The position numbers and the translations under genes are program-made. Shown one piece after another: positions 1-9,247 of a stretch of DNA of 64,000 bases; the first letter of the stretch is position 1, and each line of letters begins with the position of its first letter. The stretch is from Curtobacterium sp. 'Ferrero' (GTDB taxonomy: Bacteria > Actinomycetota > Actinomycetes > Actinomycetales > Microbacteriaceae). The notes under the pieces were generated by a model. That model was not told the origin of the DNA, searched no databases, and saw only the letters and a list, made by a program, of their open reading frames with translations. The stretch spans positions 191,254 through 255,253 of the forward strand of contig NZ_NXIA01000003.1 in assembly GCF_002412165.1 (NCBI RefSeq). The letters run 5' to 3'.

Positions 1-134
1 GGGCCACGGCGACGACGACGGGTGCATGCGCTTCCACGGTCCGAGCCTGGCACGGATCGACACGGCGGTCGAACCCCTCCATGGACCCGAACGGGGAGTG
101 GCCAGGGGTCCCACGGGCGTCGTACGCTCCACGC

Positions 135-1763
135 GTGCAGCTCTCCCGTCGGCGGCAGGTCCTCGTCGCAGCCCTCGCTCTCGTGCCGGCTCTCGGCATC
201 GTCTCGTTTCCGCTCGGAGCCCACGCAGGTGATCTAGCGGGTCATCTCACGGGAACCGTCGCTGCAGCGGACAGCGAAGCGCCCCAGCCGCACGTCCGTG
301 TCTCGGCCGTCGACGGTGGCGGCGTCGAGGTCGCTTCTGCCGAGCAGCACGGTGATGGCTTCGACCTGGCGGTGCCGGCGGGAAGGTACCGGTTGGCGGT
401 CCGCGACCTGGACTCCGAGCAGCAGTCGGTCGCGAGCACCTGGTACCCGTCTGCGGTGTCGATGCGCGACGCTGGGACGGTCACGGTGGCGGCAGGTGAC
501 CACATCGCCGTCACGGGCTTCCGGAGCATCCGACCCGGACGCATCGCGGGGTCATACCGGTTCCCGCCCGGCGGCTTCAACCGAGGCATGACCGGATACG
601 TTGCCGCATGGCGGCTCGACGACAGAGGAGGAGCCCCTGTCCTCGAGAACGGCACCGCGATCGACGCGACCTCCAGCTCATGGCGGATCAGCCTGCTGCC
701 GCCGGGCCGTTACGTGCTCCGGCTCAGTACGCAGCATGGTCTCTGGGCGTCCTCGTACTGGTCGGACCACGGCACGGTCACGGACCAATCCGCGGCGACG
801 CCGGTAACCGTCAGCTCCGGGCAAACGACCGAGGAGCACACATTCAATCTGTCGCTCCCCCATCGGGATGTGACCCGGATCAGTGGAAGCGACCGCTACG
901 AGGTGTCTGCCGCGGTCGCTTCGCGGGTCCCGGGCATTCGGGGCACCGTCTACGTCGCCAGCGGAGCGAACTTCCCGGACGCTCTGAGCGCCGGACCCGC
1001 AGCCGCCCATGATCAGGCACCGCTGCTCCTGGTCTCCCCGTCCGGGGTGCCGTCCTCTGTTGCACGAGAACTCTCCCGACGTCAACCCGAGCACATCGTC
1101 GTGGTCGGCGGTTCGGTGCCGACCACTGTTGTCGCTCAACTGCGATCGTTCTCGCCCGACGTCCAGGTCGTGGGCGGGCGGGACCGTTACGCGGTCGGCC
1201 GGTCGCTCATCGAACGGACGTGGGCGACCTCGGGCGCGGACGAGGCGTACCTCGCGACCGGGACCGGCTTTCCGGACGCGCTCTCCGCCGGTGCGGCGGC
1301 CGCTTCTGATGGCGTACCGCTCCTTCTCGTCGACGGAAAGCGCTCATCTGACCAAGCGGGCACCGCCCTCCGCCAGAAATTGGACGTGCGCTCGGTCACG
1401 GCTGTCGGTGGACCAGTGTCGTTGTCGCAGCCGATCGTCGCCGCGGTCGCCGGAGATGCGTTCGATCGACGGTTCGACGGCCGTGATCGCTACGCTGTCT
1501 CCGCGAATGTCGGCTGGGGGGCCTTCGGCTACACGGGTTACTCGAACACGATCTACCTCACCGTGGGCACGAAGTTCCCTGACGCCCTATCAGGCACGCC
1601 GTTGGCCGGTCCGCAGCACGCGCCTCTTCTCGTGGTCCACCCTGACTGCATTCCGGAGGAAGTCGAGGCGTACATCGCCGCCGTCGCCCCGGAGCACGTG
1701 GTACTCCTCGGTGGGCCGGCTTCACTCGGCTCGGGCGTGGCGTCGCTGTCCGCGTGCCGGTGA
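135..1763 (+). CDS. Secreted cell wall-binding repeat (CWB2) protein
   Basis: Exported surface protein of 542 residues. The N-terminus has basic residues (SRRR) followed by a hydrophobic stretch ending near AGDLAG, a signal peptide. The next ~220 residues read as a carboxypeptidase-regulatory-like beta domain. The C-terminal ~270 residues hold three CWB2 repeats: each has a DRY motif (SDRYEVS, RDRYAVG, RDRYAVS), a (T/S)G..FPDALS core and an HVV.(V/L)GG strand. CWB2 repeats are known to anchor proteins non-covalently to the cell wall; the attached function is unknown. I start at the GTG at 135 rather than the upstream ATG at 81, because it begins just before the signal peptide and TACGCT lies six bases upstream, as expected for a leaderless message. 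Confidence 0.85.
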   Translation: MQLSRRRQVLVAALALVPALGIVSFPLGAHAGDLAGHLTGTVAAADSEAPQPHVRVSAVDGGGVEVASAEQHGDGFDLAVPAGRYRLAVRDLDSEQQSVASTWYPSAVSMRDAGTVTVAAGDHIAVTGFRSIRPGRIAGSYRFPPGGFNRGMTGYVAAWRLDDRGGAPVLENGTAIDATSSSWRISLLPPGRYVLRLSTQHGLWASSYWSDHGTVTDQSAATPVTVSSGQTTEEHTFNLSLPHRDVTRISGSDRYEVSAAVASRVPGIRGTVYVASGANFPDALSAGPAAAHDQAPLLLVSPSGVPSSVARELSRRQPEHIVVVGGSVPTTVVAQLRSFSPDVQVVGGRDRYAVGRSLIERTWATSGADEAYLATGTGFPDALSAGAAAASDGVPLLLVDGKRSSDQAGTALRQKLDVRSVTAVGGPVSLSQPIVAAVAGDAFDRRFDGRDRYAVSANVGWGAFGYTGYSNTIYLTVGTKFPDALSGTPLAGPQHAPLLVVHPDCIPEEVEAYIAAVAPEHVVLLGGPASLGSGVASLSACR

Positions 1764-1794
1764 ACGATCCGGTGCGCTGTCTCGTGTCCTCGGT

Positions 1795-2490
1795 ATGGAA
1801 CTCCGTACACGCACCAAGGTCATCATCGGCATCGCCTCCGGCGTCGTGGTCGTCGGCGCTGCGGCCGCGATCGCCGGCCCGGTCATCTACGCGAACACCG
1901 TGAACGGCCAGGCAGCGGCAGCCCCGTCGCTCAGCGCCGAGCCGTCGGGCGGTGGCACGCTCTCCGCGGCCGACGCCGACGGCACCTGGAAGTCCGCGGG
2001 CGACTCGTTCGCCGGCTACCGGGTGCACGAGGTGCTCCAGGGCCAGGATGTCACCGTGGTCGGACGCACGAAGGACGTCGAGGGCACCGCCGAGGTCAGC
2101 GGCGGCTCCCTGACGAAGGCGACCGTCACCGTGCAGGTGGCGACGATCAGCACGCCCGAGTCCGCCCGCGACGAGTACTTCCGGAACACCGCCCTGCAGA
2201 CCGACCAGCACCCCACGGCGACGTTCACGCTGACGCAGCCGGTCGACGTCTCCGGTGCCCTCGACGGCTCCACGCAGGACGTCACCCTCACCGGCACGAT
2301 GGAGCTGCACGGCGTCGAGCAGGCCGTCACCGCCGACGCCCAGGTCGGCGTCACGAAGGACGGCACGGTGCAGGTCGCCGGGAGCATCCCGATCACCTTC
2401 GAGGACTACGGCGTGCAGGCCCCGTCGCTCGGCTTCGTGACGGTCGACCCGAAGGGTTCCGTCGAGTTCTCGCTCGACCTGGAGCGCTGA
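1795..2490 (+). CDS. YceI family protein with N-terminal membrane anchor
   Basis: 231 residues. One hydrophobic segment near residues 8-28 (a run of Ile/Val/Ala) anchors or exports the protein, then a Ser/Gly/Pro-rich linker leads into a YceI-like lipocalin-fold domain (GRTKDVEGTAEVSGG, then TLTGTMELHGVEQAV). YceI proteins bind isoprenoid-type lipids in a beta barrel; the ligand here is not known. Its TGA overlaps the ATG of the sigma-factor gene (TGATG), so the three genes YceI-sigma-anti-sigma are very likely cotranscribed, and the YceI protein is a candidate target or envelope partner of that regulatory pair. Confidence 0.88.
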   Translation: MELRTRTKVIIGIASGVVVVGAAAAIAGPVIYANTVNGQAAAAPSLSAEPSGGGTLSAADADGTWKSAGDSFAGYRVHEVLQGQDVTVVGRTKDVEGTAEVSGGSLTKATVTVQVATISTPESARDEYFRNTALQTDQHPTATFTLTQPVDVSGALDGSTQDVTLTGTMELHGVEQAVTADAQVGVTKDGTVQVAGSIPITFEDYGVQAPSLGFVTVDPKGSVEFSLDLER

Positions 2491-3002
2491 TGGTCACCGG
2501 TCGTCCCGCCGACGAGCTGCTCGCGGCGCTCCACCGTGAGCACGGCGACGCGCTCACCCGGTACGTCCGGCACCTGACGCGGGACGGCCACACGGTGGAC
2601 GACGTCGTCCAGGAGACCATGGTGCGCGCGTGGCAGCGTCCGGCGGTGCTCGAGCGGTCCCCCGACAGCGTGCGGGCATGGCTGTTCACCGTCGCCCGGA
2701 ACCTCGTCGTCGACGACGCCCGGTCGGCCCACAGCCGCCGGGAGCACGGCACCGACCAGCCCGTCGACCGGGTGGAGGCCGACCGCACCGACGCCGTCCT
2801 CGACCGGATCGTGGTCGCGGACGCCCTCGCCTCCCTCAGCCCAGAGCACCGCCGGGTGGTGGTGGACGCGTACTGGCTCGGCCACACCGTGCCGGAGATC
2901 GCCCGGCGGCACGACATCCCCGAGGGCACCGCGAAGTCGCGGCTGCACTACGGCCTGCGGGCCCTCCGGCTCGCACTGCAGGAACGAGGAGTGACCCGAT
3001 GA
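2490..3002 (+). CDS. ECF-type RNA polymerase sigma factor (SigL-like)
   Basis: 170 residues, the usual ECF size. Region 2 is seen in residues 14-75 (LHREHGDALTRYVRHL, DDVVQETMVRAWQR, VRAWLFTVARNLVVDD), and region 4 in residues 110-165 (LSPEHRRVVVDAYWLG, VPEIARRHDIPEGTAKSRLHYGL, a helix-turn-helix). It directs RNA polymerase to a small regulon. It is translationally coupled to YceI upstream and to the anti-sigma gene downstream (ATGA overlap), the standard arrangement of an ECF sigma factor and its inhibitor. The resemblance to mycobacterial SigL-RslA is from memory of family features. Confidence 0.9.
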   Translation: MVTGRPADELLAALHREHGDALTRYVRHLTRDGHTVDDVVQETMVRAWQRPAVLERSPDSVRAWLFTVARNLVVDDARSAHSRREHGTDQPVDRVEADRTDAVLDRIVVADALASLSPEHRRVVVDAYWLGHTVPEIARRHDIPEGTAKSRLHYGLRALRLALQERGVTR

Positions 3003-3700
3003 GCGACGACCGCTACGCCGACTGGGACGCCGCCTACGTGCTCGGCTCGCTGCCGGCGGACGAACGGCTCGAGTACGAGCGGCACCTCGAGACGTGCGAC
3101 CGCTGCGCGGCCGCCGTCGCCGAGCTCGTCGGCCTGCCCGGACTGCTGTCCCGGCTGCCGGCCGACCAGGCGGTCGAGATCGCAGAACCCGACGGGAGGC
3201 CCGACACGCGTCCCGAGAGCACCCTCGCCGCCGTCGCGCACCGCGTCCGGCGCCGTCGTCGCCGCCGCCGGGTGTGGGTGGGGGCGACGATCACCGCCGC
3301 CGTCCTGGCCGCGGTGCTCGGGGGCCTGGCCGTGGGCACGGCGCGGGTCGACCCGTCGGACGTGCAGGCCCGGGGGACCAGCGCGACCGCCGACCGGTAC
3401 GACCTGGTCGGCGAGCGCGGTCTCGACGTCGACCTGGCGGTGAGCGGCGAGCCGTGGGGCACGCGCTTCGACTGGGGCTGCTCGTACGGCGGGCGGTCGT
3501 GGGCGACGGACGCCTCGGTGATGTACGACCTCGTCGTCGTCCGCTCCGACGGGTCGACGGTCACGGTGGCGTCGTGGTCGGCCGCGGGGGAGGACGCCCG
3601 CGGCCTGTCCGCCTCGACCGACGTCCCCCGTGCGGACATCGCCAGCGTGCAGGTCCGGCTCCGGGGCGACGACCGGGTGCTCGCGGACGTGGACCTCTAG
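2999..3700 (+). CDS. Zinc-finger anti-sigma factor, membrane-anchored
   Basis: 233 residues. The cytoplasmic N-terminus carries a zinc-binding anti-sigma motif, HLETCDRC, of the H-x3-C-x2-C type. A basic run (RRRRRRR) precedes one membrane helix near residues 98-122 (ATITAAVLAAVLGG), followed by an extracytoplasmic domain of ~110 residues. The likely role is to bind and hold the ECF sigma encoded immediately upstream and to release it on an envelope or redox signal. The ATG at 2999 overlaps the sigma stop codon as ATGA. Confidence 0.88.
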   Translation: MSDDRYADWDAAYVLGSLPADERLEYERHLETCDRCAAAVAELVGLPGLLSRLPADQAVEIAEPDGRPDTRPESTLAAVAHRVRRRRRRRRVWVGATITAAVLAAVLGGLAVGTARVDPSDVQARGTSATADRYDLVGERGLDVDLAVSGEPWGTRFDWGCSYGGRSWATDASVMYDLVVVRSDGSTVTVASWSAAGEDARGLSASTDVPRADIASVQVRLRGDDRVLADVDL

Positions 3701-3738
3701 CGTCCACGACGCCCGGGACGCCCGGGACGCAGCGGGCG

Positions 3739-4212
3739 TCAGCCCGCGTCGGCCTCGTCGACGACCGGTCCGATCGCGGCGTCGACGCGCGCACTGACGG
3801 ACCGCACGACCGCGGCGTCCGTCCCCACGGGCCTCCAGAACAGCTCCTCGAGCGCACCGGTGTGCGCGCGGATCGCCGACAGCACGGCCCGTCGTCCCTC
3901 GGCGGTCATCGACACCCAGCTGCCACGCCCGTCCGTCGGACAGTCGGCCCGTTCGACCAGCCCGCGGGCGACCATCCGCGTCACCTGGTGGCTCACGCGC
4001 GACTTCTCCCAGCCGATGCCGGTCGCGATGTCCCGGACCCGCAGCCGGTGGTCCGGGTCACGGTGCAGCCCGATGAGGATCTCGAACTCCGGGATCGAGA
4101 TGCCGGCGCCCTCCTGCACGGCGTGGTCGAGCGCTCGGTCCAACCGTCGCCAGGCGTCGTGGTAGGCGTCCCACGTGGCCCAGTCGTGCCCCTCGTCGTC
4201 CTGCGTCGCCAT
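3739..4212 (-). CDS. MarR family transcriptional regulator
   Basis: 157 residues with a MarR winged helix: LRVRDIATGIGWEKSRVSHQVTRMVARGLVER is the recognition-helix region, followed by a wing with TDGRGSWVSMTAEGR. MarR proteins are dimeric repressors released by small phenolic or oxidative ligands. It is divergent from the PutA-like gene, with 120 bp between the two starts, so regulation of that gene and of itself is plausible. Start chosen at the ATG at 4212; TACGCT lies seven bases upstream on the same strand, suggesting a leaderless transcript. A much longer upstream reading frame on this strand is a shadow of the PutA-like gene. Confidence 0.88.
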   Translation of the reverse strand: MATQDDEGHDWATWDAYHDAWRRLDRALDHAVQEGAGISIPEFEILIGLHRDPDHRLRVRDIATGIGWEKSRVSHQVTRMVARGLVERADCPTDGRGSWVSMTAEGRRAVLSAIRAHTGALEELFWRPVGTDAAVVRSVSARVDAAIGPVVDEADAG

Positions 4213-4332
4213 GCTCGACAGCGTATCCACGGAACACCCAGGATCGGCCCGGTTTCGTCCGTCCGGATGACTCCTGGCCGACGCTCGGCGCGCTCCGAGG
4301 TGGCGTCGGAGGCCCGGCATACGATCGAGGGC

Positions 4333-7300
4333 ATGCCCAGCCCCAGCATCGCCGACTGCACCGACGACGCCGTCGCCCTCGTGCGCCGGTGGACGGCGGC
4401 GTCGGCGGGGGCCAAGCCCGACCCCGGTGCCGCGCGGCTCGCCGAGGTCCTGCGGGACGAGCACGGCCTCGACTTCGCGCGCGGGTTCGTCGACCGGGTG
4501 ATCCGACCGGAGGACCCGCGGGTCGCGGCCGGTCACCTCGAGCGGATCAGCGAGGACGTCCCCGACCCCCTCGCGTGGTACCTCCGTGGCGCCGTCTCGC
4601 TCGGCGGCGGCTTCGCGACCATGGCGCCGTGGGCCGTGATCCCCACCGTGCGCCGGATCCTGCGGCGCATGACCGGACACCTCGTGGTCGACGCGACCCC
4701 GGCGAAGACCGCGGCGGCGCTCGCGCGGGTCGGCGGCGAGGGCACGACCCTCGACGTGGTCCCGCTCGGTGGAGCCGTGCTCGGCAGCGCGCAGAGCGAC
4801 CGCATGCTCCAGCGGACGGACGAGTTGCTGGCGCGCGACGACGTCGACCGCGTCTCGACCACGGTGGGGACGGCGGTGCCCCAGCGCGCCGAGTGGGCGT
4901 TCGACCAGACCGTCGAGCGTGCCGTCGACCGGCTCGTGCCGCTGTTCCGGACCGCGGCCGACCAGCAGCGGTCCGGCCGACCGCAGGCGTCGGTCACGCT
5001 CGACGTGCACGAGCACCGCGACCTCGACGTCACCCTGGCGGTCTTCCGCACGCTGCTCGACCGCGACGAGTTCGCCGACCTCGTCGGCGGCGTCACCGTC
5101 CCCGCGTCCCTGCCCGACGCCGCCGGCGCCCTTGACGACCTGACGGCGTGGGCGCAGGCCCGTCGGGCACGCGGCGGTGCGCCGGTCCGCGTGCGCCTCA
5201 CCAAGGGGGCCGAGGTCGTCCGGCGCGAACAGGTGGACGCGGACCTGCACGGGTGGCCGCTCGCGACGTGGGGCAGCACGCGGGAGACCGACACGGCCTG
5301 GCTCCGGCTGCTCGACACCGCCCTGACCCCCGAACGCACCGACGCCGTGCGGATCGGAGCTGCGAGCCACGGCCTGTTCGACCTCGCGACGGCCCGGGTC
5401 CTCGCCGAACGACGGGGCGTGTCCGACGCGGTCGAGTACGAGACGGTCCTCGGCATGGGGGCCACCCTCGCGGAGGCGGTCCGCGCCGACGTCGGCCGGA
5501 TCGTCCTGTCCACCCCGGTCGTGCACCCCGACGAGTTCGACGCCGCGATCCCGTACCTGGTCCGGCGGCTGCAGGAGACCGCCGACCCCGACGACCCCGC
5601 GTCCGGCGCCTTCGACATCGCCCGCGACGCGAGCGTCCTCGACCGCGAGCGCGGCCGCCACCTCGCCGCCGTCGCCGCCCTCGACGAACCGGTGCCGGCG
5701 ACGAACCGCACGCAGGACCGTCGGGCGCCGCTCGGCGAGCCCGAGCACCGAGACGGGTTCCGGCGCGCCCCCGACACGGATCCGTCGACCGCCGCGAACC
5801 GTTCCTGGGCGCTCGACGTCCTGCGCCGGGTACCGCGGTCGCAGCTCGGCGCCCAGACGATCCGTGGCGCGCGGGTGCTCGACCGCTCGACGCTCGAGCG
5901 CATCGTGGCCCGCACCGCCCAGGCCGGCGTGAACTGGGGTCGCCAGGACCCGTCCGACCGGGCCGAGCTCCTCGACCTGATCGGGCATGAGCTCGAGACC
6001 CGCCGAGCCGACCTCGTCGAGGTGGTCGTCGCCGAGACCGGTGCGACCTTCGCCGAGGCCGACGCCGACGTGACCGAGGCCGTCGACGCCGCCCACGCCG
6101 CGGCCGAGAGTGCCCGTCTGCTCGCGACGACGGACGGCGACGGCGCCCGGTACCTGCCACCGCGCCTGACCGTCGTCGTCCCGTCGTGGGATGCTCCGGT
6201 CTCGGTCCCCGCCGGCGGCGTCGTGGCGGCGCTCGCGGCCGGCAGCGGGGTCGTCCTGAAGCCGGCTCCACGGGCGAAGCGCAGCGGCGCACTCCTCGCC
6301 GACGTGCTCTGGGACGCCGGCGTCCCGCACTCGTTGCTGCAGCTCGTCGACCTCGAAGAGGGCGCGCTCGGACGCGAGCTCATCGCGCACCCGGTCGTCG
6401 ACCGTGTCCTGCTGACCGGTTCCGCCGACACCGCCCGCTCGTTCCGGTGGTGGCGGGCCGGCCTGCCGCTCACCGCCGAGACCGGGGGTGTGAACACCGT
6501 CGTGGTGACCCCGAGCGCCGACGTCGACCTCGCCGTGCAGGACGTCGTCTGGTCCGCGTTCGGTCGTGCGGGACAGGCGCGCGCCGCCACCTCGCTGGTC
6601 GTGCTCGTCGGCTCGGTCGGCACCAGCGAGCGGTTCCGTCGGCAGCTCGTCGACGCCGCCCGGACCCTCCGGGTGGCGTGGCCGGACGACCCCACGGCCC
6701 AGGTCGGACCGCTGATCGCCGAGCCCACGGGAGCCGGGCGTGCCGCGCTCACCGAGCTCGGGCCGGGGGAGTCATGGCTGCTGCGCCCCGAACCGCTCGA
6801 CGACTCCGGTCGGCTCTGGTCGCCCGGCATCCGTGACGGTGTCCGGCCGGGGAGCGACCTCCACCAGACCCCGTCCGGCGTGCCGGTGCTCGGCATCGTG
6901 CGCGCGGAGACCCTCGAGCAGGCCGTGGCGATCCAGAACGGCACCGACCATGGCCTCGTCGCGGGCATCCACTCGCTCGACGCCGACGAGGTCGCGGACT
7001 GGCTCGCCACCGTCCGCGCCGGCAACCTCGTGGTGAACCGCGCCCCCGGCAGCGTCGTCGCGGGTCGGCAGCCGTTCGGCGGCTGGAAGCGCTCGTCGAT
7101 CGGCACGGGCACGCGGAGCGGCGGCCCGACCGCCGTCGTCACCCTCGGCCGCTGGGAGCGCACCGAGCGTGCGGTCCACAAGAGCATCCAGCTGCACGGA
7201 CTGCCGCCGCGCGTGACGGCGGTCATCGAGGCGTCGCGGAGCGGCCTGTCCTTCGAGGAGTTCGACCAGGTGCGGGCCGGGGCGCTGAGCGACGTCCGTG

Positions 7301-7911
7301 CCCGTCAGGAACACTTCGGCCGCTCGCACGACACCGCCGGGTCGGCCGTCCGCCGCGAGGTCCTCCGGTACCGCCCGCAGTCCGTCATCGTCCGGCACGC
7401 CGAGGACGCCCCGACCGGTGACCTCGTCCGGGTGCTCGTCGCCGCGACCGCCGCTCGGGCGCACGTCCTCCTGAGCACCGCGCGTCCGCTCCCGGGTCCG
7501 CTGACGCAGCTGCTCGCCTCCGCCCGGTCCCCGCTCGACGTCGTCGACCACCTCGTCGAGTCCGACGCGGAGTTCCTGGCGCGCGCCGCCTCCGGTGCGG
7601 TGTTCGGCACGCGCTGGTCCGACCCGGACGACCAGCAGCAGGACGCCCTCGACCAGGTGCTCGCACAGCCCGACGACCGACCCGCACCGACCGCGTTCGG
7701 CGGACCGGGGAGCCGCATCCGCCTGCTCGGCGGCGACCCCCTCGCGCTCGAGGAAGCCCTGGGCGCGAGCATCGACACCGCCGTGCACGACGCCCCGGTG
7801 GTCGAGTCGGGCCTGCTCGAGATGCTGCCCTTCCTCCGCGAGCAGTCCGTGTCGATCACCGTGCACCGCTTCGGCGACCCGGACCCCGACCTGCAGGAGC
7901 TCCGTGTCTGA
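4333..7911 (+). CDS. PutA-like proline dehydrogenase/aldehyde dehydrogenase, divergent active sites
   Basis: 1192 residues, the size of actinobacterial bifunctional proline dehydrogenase/glutamate-semialdehyde dehydrogenase. The N-terminal half aligns with the proline dehydrogenase barrel (VRLTKGAEV, DLHGWPLATW, ERTDAVRIG, TPVVHPDEFD, YLVRRLQE). The C-terminal half is an aldehyde dehydrogenase (AETGGVNTVVV with Glu716, TGSADTARSF, PFGGWKRSS). The catalytic Cys is missing: the position 34 residues after Glu716 is Arg750, in AGQARAATSL where AGQxCSAxSL is expected. In the barrel half several usually conserved positions also differ (TTVG for VKVS, PASLPD for QAYLPD). It may be a paralog with changed or lost chemistry. 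A start at ATG 4333 fits TACGAT seven bases upstream. It overlaps the next gene by 8 nt. Confidence 0.85.
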   Translation: MPSPSIADCTDDAVALVRRWTAASAGAKPDPGAARLAEVLRDEHGLDFARGFVDRVIRPEDPRVAAGHLERISEDVPDPLAWYLRGAVSLGGGFATMAPWAVIPTVRRILRRMTGHLVVDATPAKTAAALARVGGEGTTLDVVPLGGAVLGSAQSDRMLQRTDELLARDDVDRVSTTVGTAVPQRAEWAFDQTVERAVDRLVPLFRTAADQQRSGRPQASVTLDVHEHRDLDVTLAVFRTLLDRDEFADLVGGVTVPASLPDAAGALDDLTAWAQARRARGGAPVRVRLTKGAEVVRREQVDADLHGWPLATWGSTRETDTAWLRLLDTALTPERTDAVRIGAASHGLFDLATARVLAERRGVSDAVEYETVLGMGATLAEAVRADVGRIVLSTPVVHPDEFDAAIPYLVRRLQETADPDDPASGAFDIARDASVLDRERGRHLAAVAALDEPVPATNRTQDRRAPLGEPEHRDGFRRAPDTDPSTAANRSWALDVLRRVPRSQLGAQTIRGARVLDRSTLERIVARTAQAGVNWGRQDPSDRAELLDLIGHELETRRADLVEVVVAETGATFAEADADVTEAVDAAHAAAESARLLATTDGDGARYLPPRLTVVVPSWDAPVSVPAGGVVAALAAGSGVVLKPAPRAKRSGALLADVLWDAGVPHSLLQLVDLEEGALGRELIAHPVVDRVLLTGSADTARSFRWWRAGLPLTAETGGVNTVVVTPSADVDLAVQDVVWSAFGRAGQARAATSLVVLVGSVGTSERFRRQLVDAARTLRVAWPDDPTAQVGPLIAEPTGAGRAALTELGPGESWLLRPEPLDDSGRLWSPGIRDGVRPGSDLHQTPSGVPVLGIVRAETLEQAVAIQNGTDHGLVAGIHSLDADEVADWLATVRAGNLVVNRAPGSVVAGRQPFGGWKRSSIGTGTRSGGPTAVVTLGRWERTERAVHKSIQLHGLPPRVTAVIEASRSGLSFEEFDQVRAGALSDVRARQEHFGRSHDTAGSAVRREVLRYRPQSVIVRHAEDAPTGDLVRVLVAATAARAHVLLSTARPLPGPLTQLLASARSPLDVVDHLVESDAEFLARAASGAVFGTRWSDPDDQQQDALDQVLAQPDDRPAPTAFGGPGSRIRLLGGDPLALEEALGASIDTAVHDAPVVESGLLEMLPFLREQSVSITVHRFGDPDPDLQELRV

Positions 7912-8644
7912 CCCGGCGGCTTCCGACCGCACGCTGCACGCCGAGGGGCTGTTCAACGCCCGCGACCTCGGCGGCCTGGCGGTGCGGGGCGGTGGCACGA
8001 CACCGCGCGGACGCATCTTCCGGTCCGAGGGGATCGACCGGCTCACCCCGTCCGGGTGGCAGGCGCTCCGCGACGCCGGCATCCGGACCGTGGTCGACCT
8101 CCGAGCACCCTCCGAACGGGCGCGGGACACCGGTGCGCGGCCGGGTTGGCTCACCACGGTGGCCGTCGACCACGACGGACTCGACGACGACCCCGGGTTC
8201 TGGAGCGCGTACTGGGAGACCGGTCTCGTCGGAACCCCGCTGTACTACGGCCCGCACCTCGAGCAACTCCCCGAGCGCACCGGTCAGGCGCTCCGTGCCA
8301 TCGCCGACGCCCCGGCCGGCGCCGTCCTGTTCCACTGCGCTGGCGGCCGTGACCGCACCGGCATCGTCGCCCTGGCCCTGCTCGCCGTCGCCGACGTCGA
8401 GCCGGAGGCGATCGTCGCCGACCACCTGCGGACCGTCGACGCCGCACCCGCCCTCTTCGCGTCGATCGGCGTGCCCGACCCGGAGGAACGGATCGAGGCG
8501 CTCTGCGCCGAGCACGGAACGACGGTCGAGGGCGCGTTCCGCGCCGTGGTCGACGGCTTCGACGTCGACCGTTTCCGCGCCCGTTCCGGCCTCGACGACG
8601 CCCGACTGGAGGCCCTGCGCACGTTCCGTGCGCACGTCGCGTGA
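7904..8644 (+). CDS. Tyrosine-protein phosphatase (PtpB-like)
   Basis: 246 residues. The phosphatase signature HCAGGRDRTG, a C-x5-R loop, lies near residues 146-155. The N-terminus has the family features NARDLGGL and GRIFRSEGIDRLT, and VVDLRAPSER follows. These enzymes hydrolyse phosphotyrosine or phosphoinositide substrates; mycobacterial PtpB is the known relative. Start is the GTG at 7904, overlapping the end of the PutA-like gene by 8 nt, so the two are translationally coupled and probably one operon. The functional link with proline metabolism is unclear. Confidence 0.85.
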   Translation: MSDPAASDRTLHAEGLFNARDLGGLAVRGGGTTPRGRIFRSEGIDRLTPSGWQALRDAGIRTVVDLRAPSERARDTGARPGWLTTVAVDHDGLDDDPGFWSAYWETGLVGTPLYYGPHLEQLPERTGQALRAIADAPAGAVLFHCAGGRDRTGIVALALLAVADVEPEAIVADHLRTVDAAPALFASIGVPDPEERIEALCAEHGTTVEGAFRAVVDGFDVDRFRARSGLDDARLEALRTFRAHVA

Positions 8645-8777
8645 GCCGCGCCTCCCGTCCGGGTCTGTAGCCGCCCCGGCGGCGGCCTGCACGTCCAGCG
8701 AACGCGCGGACTCGTGCCGCTGGATCGGTTACCATGGTGCTTCATCATGCAACATATGAAATAGAAAGGTCACATGC

Positions 8778-9191
8778 ATGCGTCGCATCATCACGTCCGC
8801 AGTCCTCGGAGCTGCCGCGCTCGGGGCGATCGCCGTCGGGACCGCTCCCGCGCAGGCAGCTGAGTCGGCTGGCCTGCCCTGGGAGACCCCGGCGTCGACC
8901 GTCTCCCCGTCGGCGGCCCCCCGGATCGACACCGTCCTCAGCCCCCTCAACGGGTCCGGCACGCCCGAGCTCCTCGGCGAGAACGTCGCCGCTGGTGCCC
9001 GCGTCGAGATCACCTACGCGGGGCACACGACCGTCGTGACCGCGACCGATGCCGGGTTCTTCGCCGCGGCGGTCCCCGGTGGCCGCTTCCTCGCCGGTCA
9101 GGACCGCGTGACCGCAGTGCAGCTGCACGACGGACAGCGCTCCGCGACCGGAACCTACACGGTCGACGGCCAGTTCCTCCCCCGGTTCTGA
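8778..9191 (+). CDS. Small secreted protein of unknown function
   Basis: 137 residues with a clear signal peptide (MRRIITSAVLGAAALGAIAV, cleavage likely after APAQA). The mature part is Pro/Ser-rich at first, then a ~70-residue beta-rich region (GARVEITYAGHTTVV, TYTVDGQFL) that could be an Ig-like fold. AAAGG lies nine bases before the ATG. I do not recognise the family. It sits 57 bp before a second small secreted protein in the same direction, so the two may be expressed together. Confidence 0.75.
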   Translation: MRRIITSAVLGAAALGAIAVGTAPAQAAESAGLPWETPASTVSPSAAPRIDTVLSPLNGSGTPELLGENVAAGARVEITYAGHTTVVTATDAGFFAAAVPGGRFLAGQDRVTAVQLHDGQRSATGTYTVDGQFLPRF

Positions 9192-9247
9192 TCCCCGGTC
9201 GAACGACCCTCCCCCCTCCCTCCTCCCCACACAGAAGGAACCATCCA

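Noticed and set aside
3739-6390. 883-residue minus-strand frame through the PutA-like gene
   Set aside because: Only the last 157 codons (MarR) are real. The rest is a shadow of the high-GC third positions of the PutA-like gene on the other strand.
4533-7226. 897-residue minus-strand frame
   Set aside because: Ser/Arg/Thr-rich composition with no domain; antisense shadow of the PutA-like gene.
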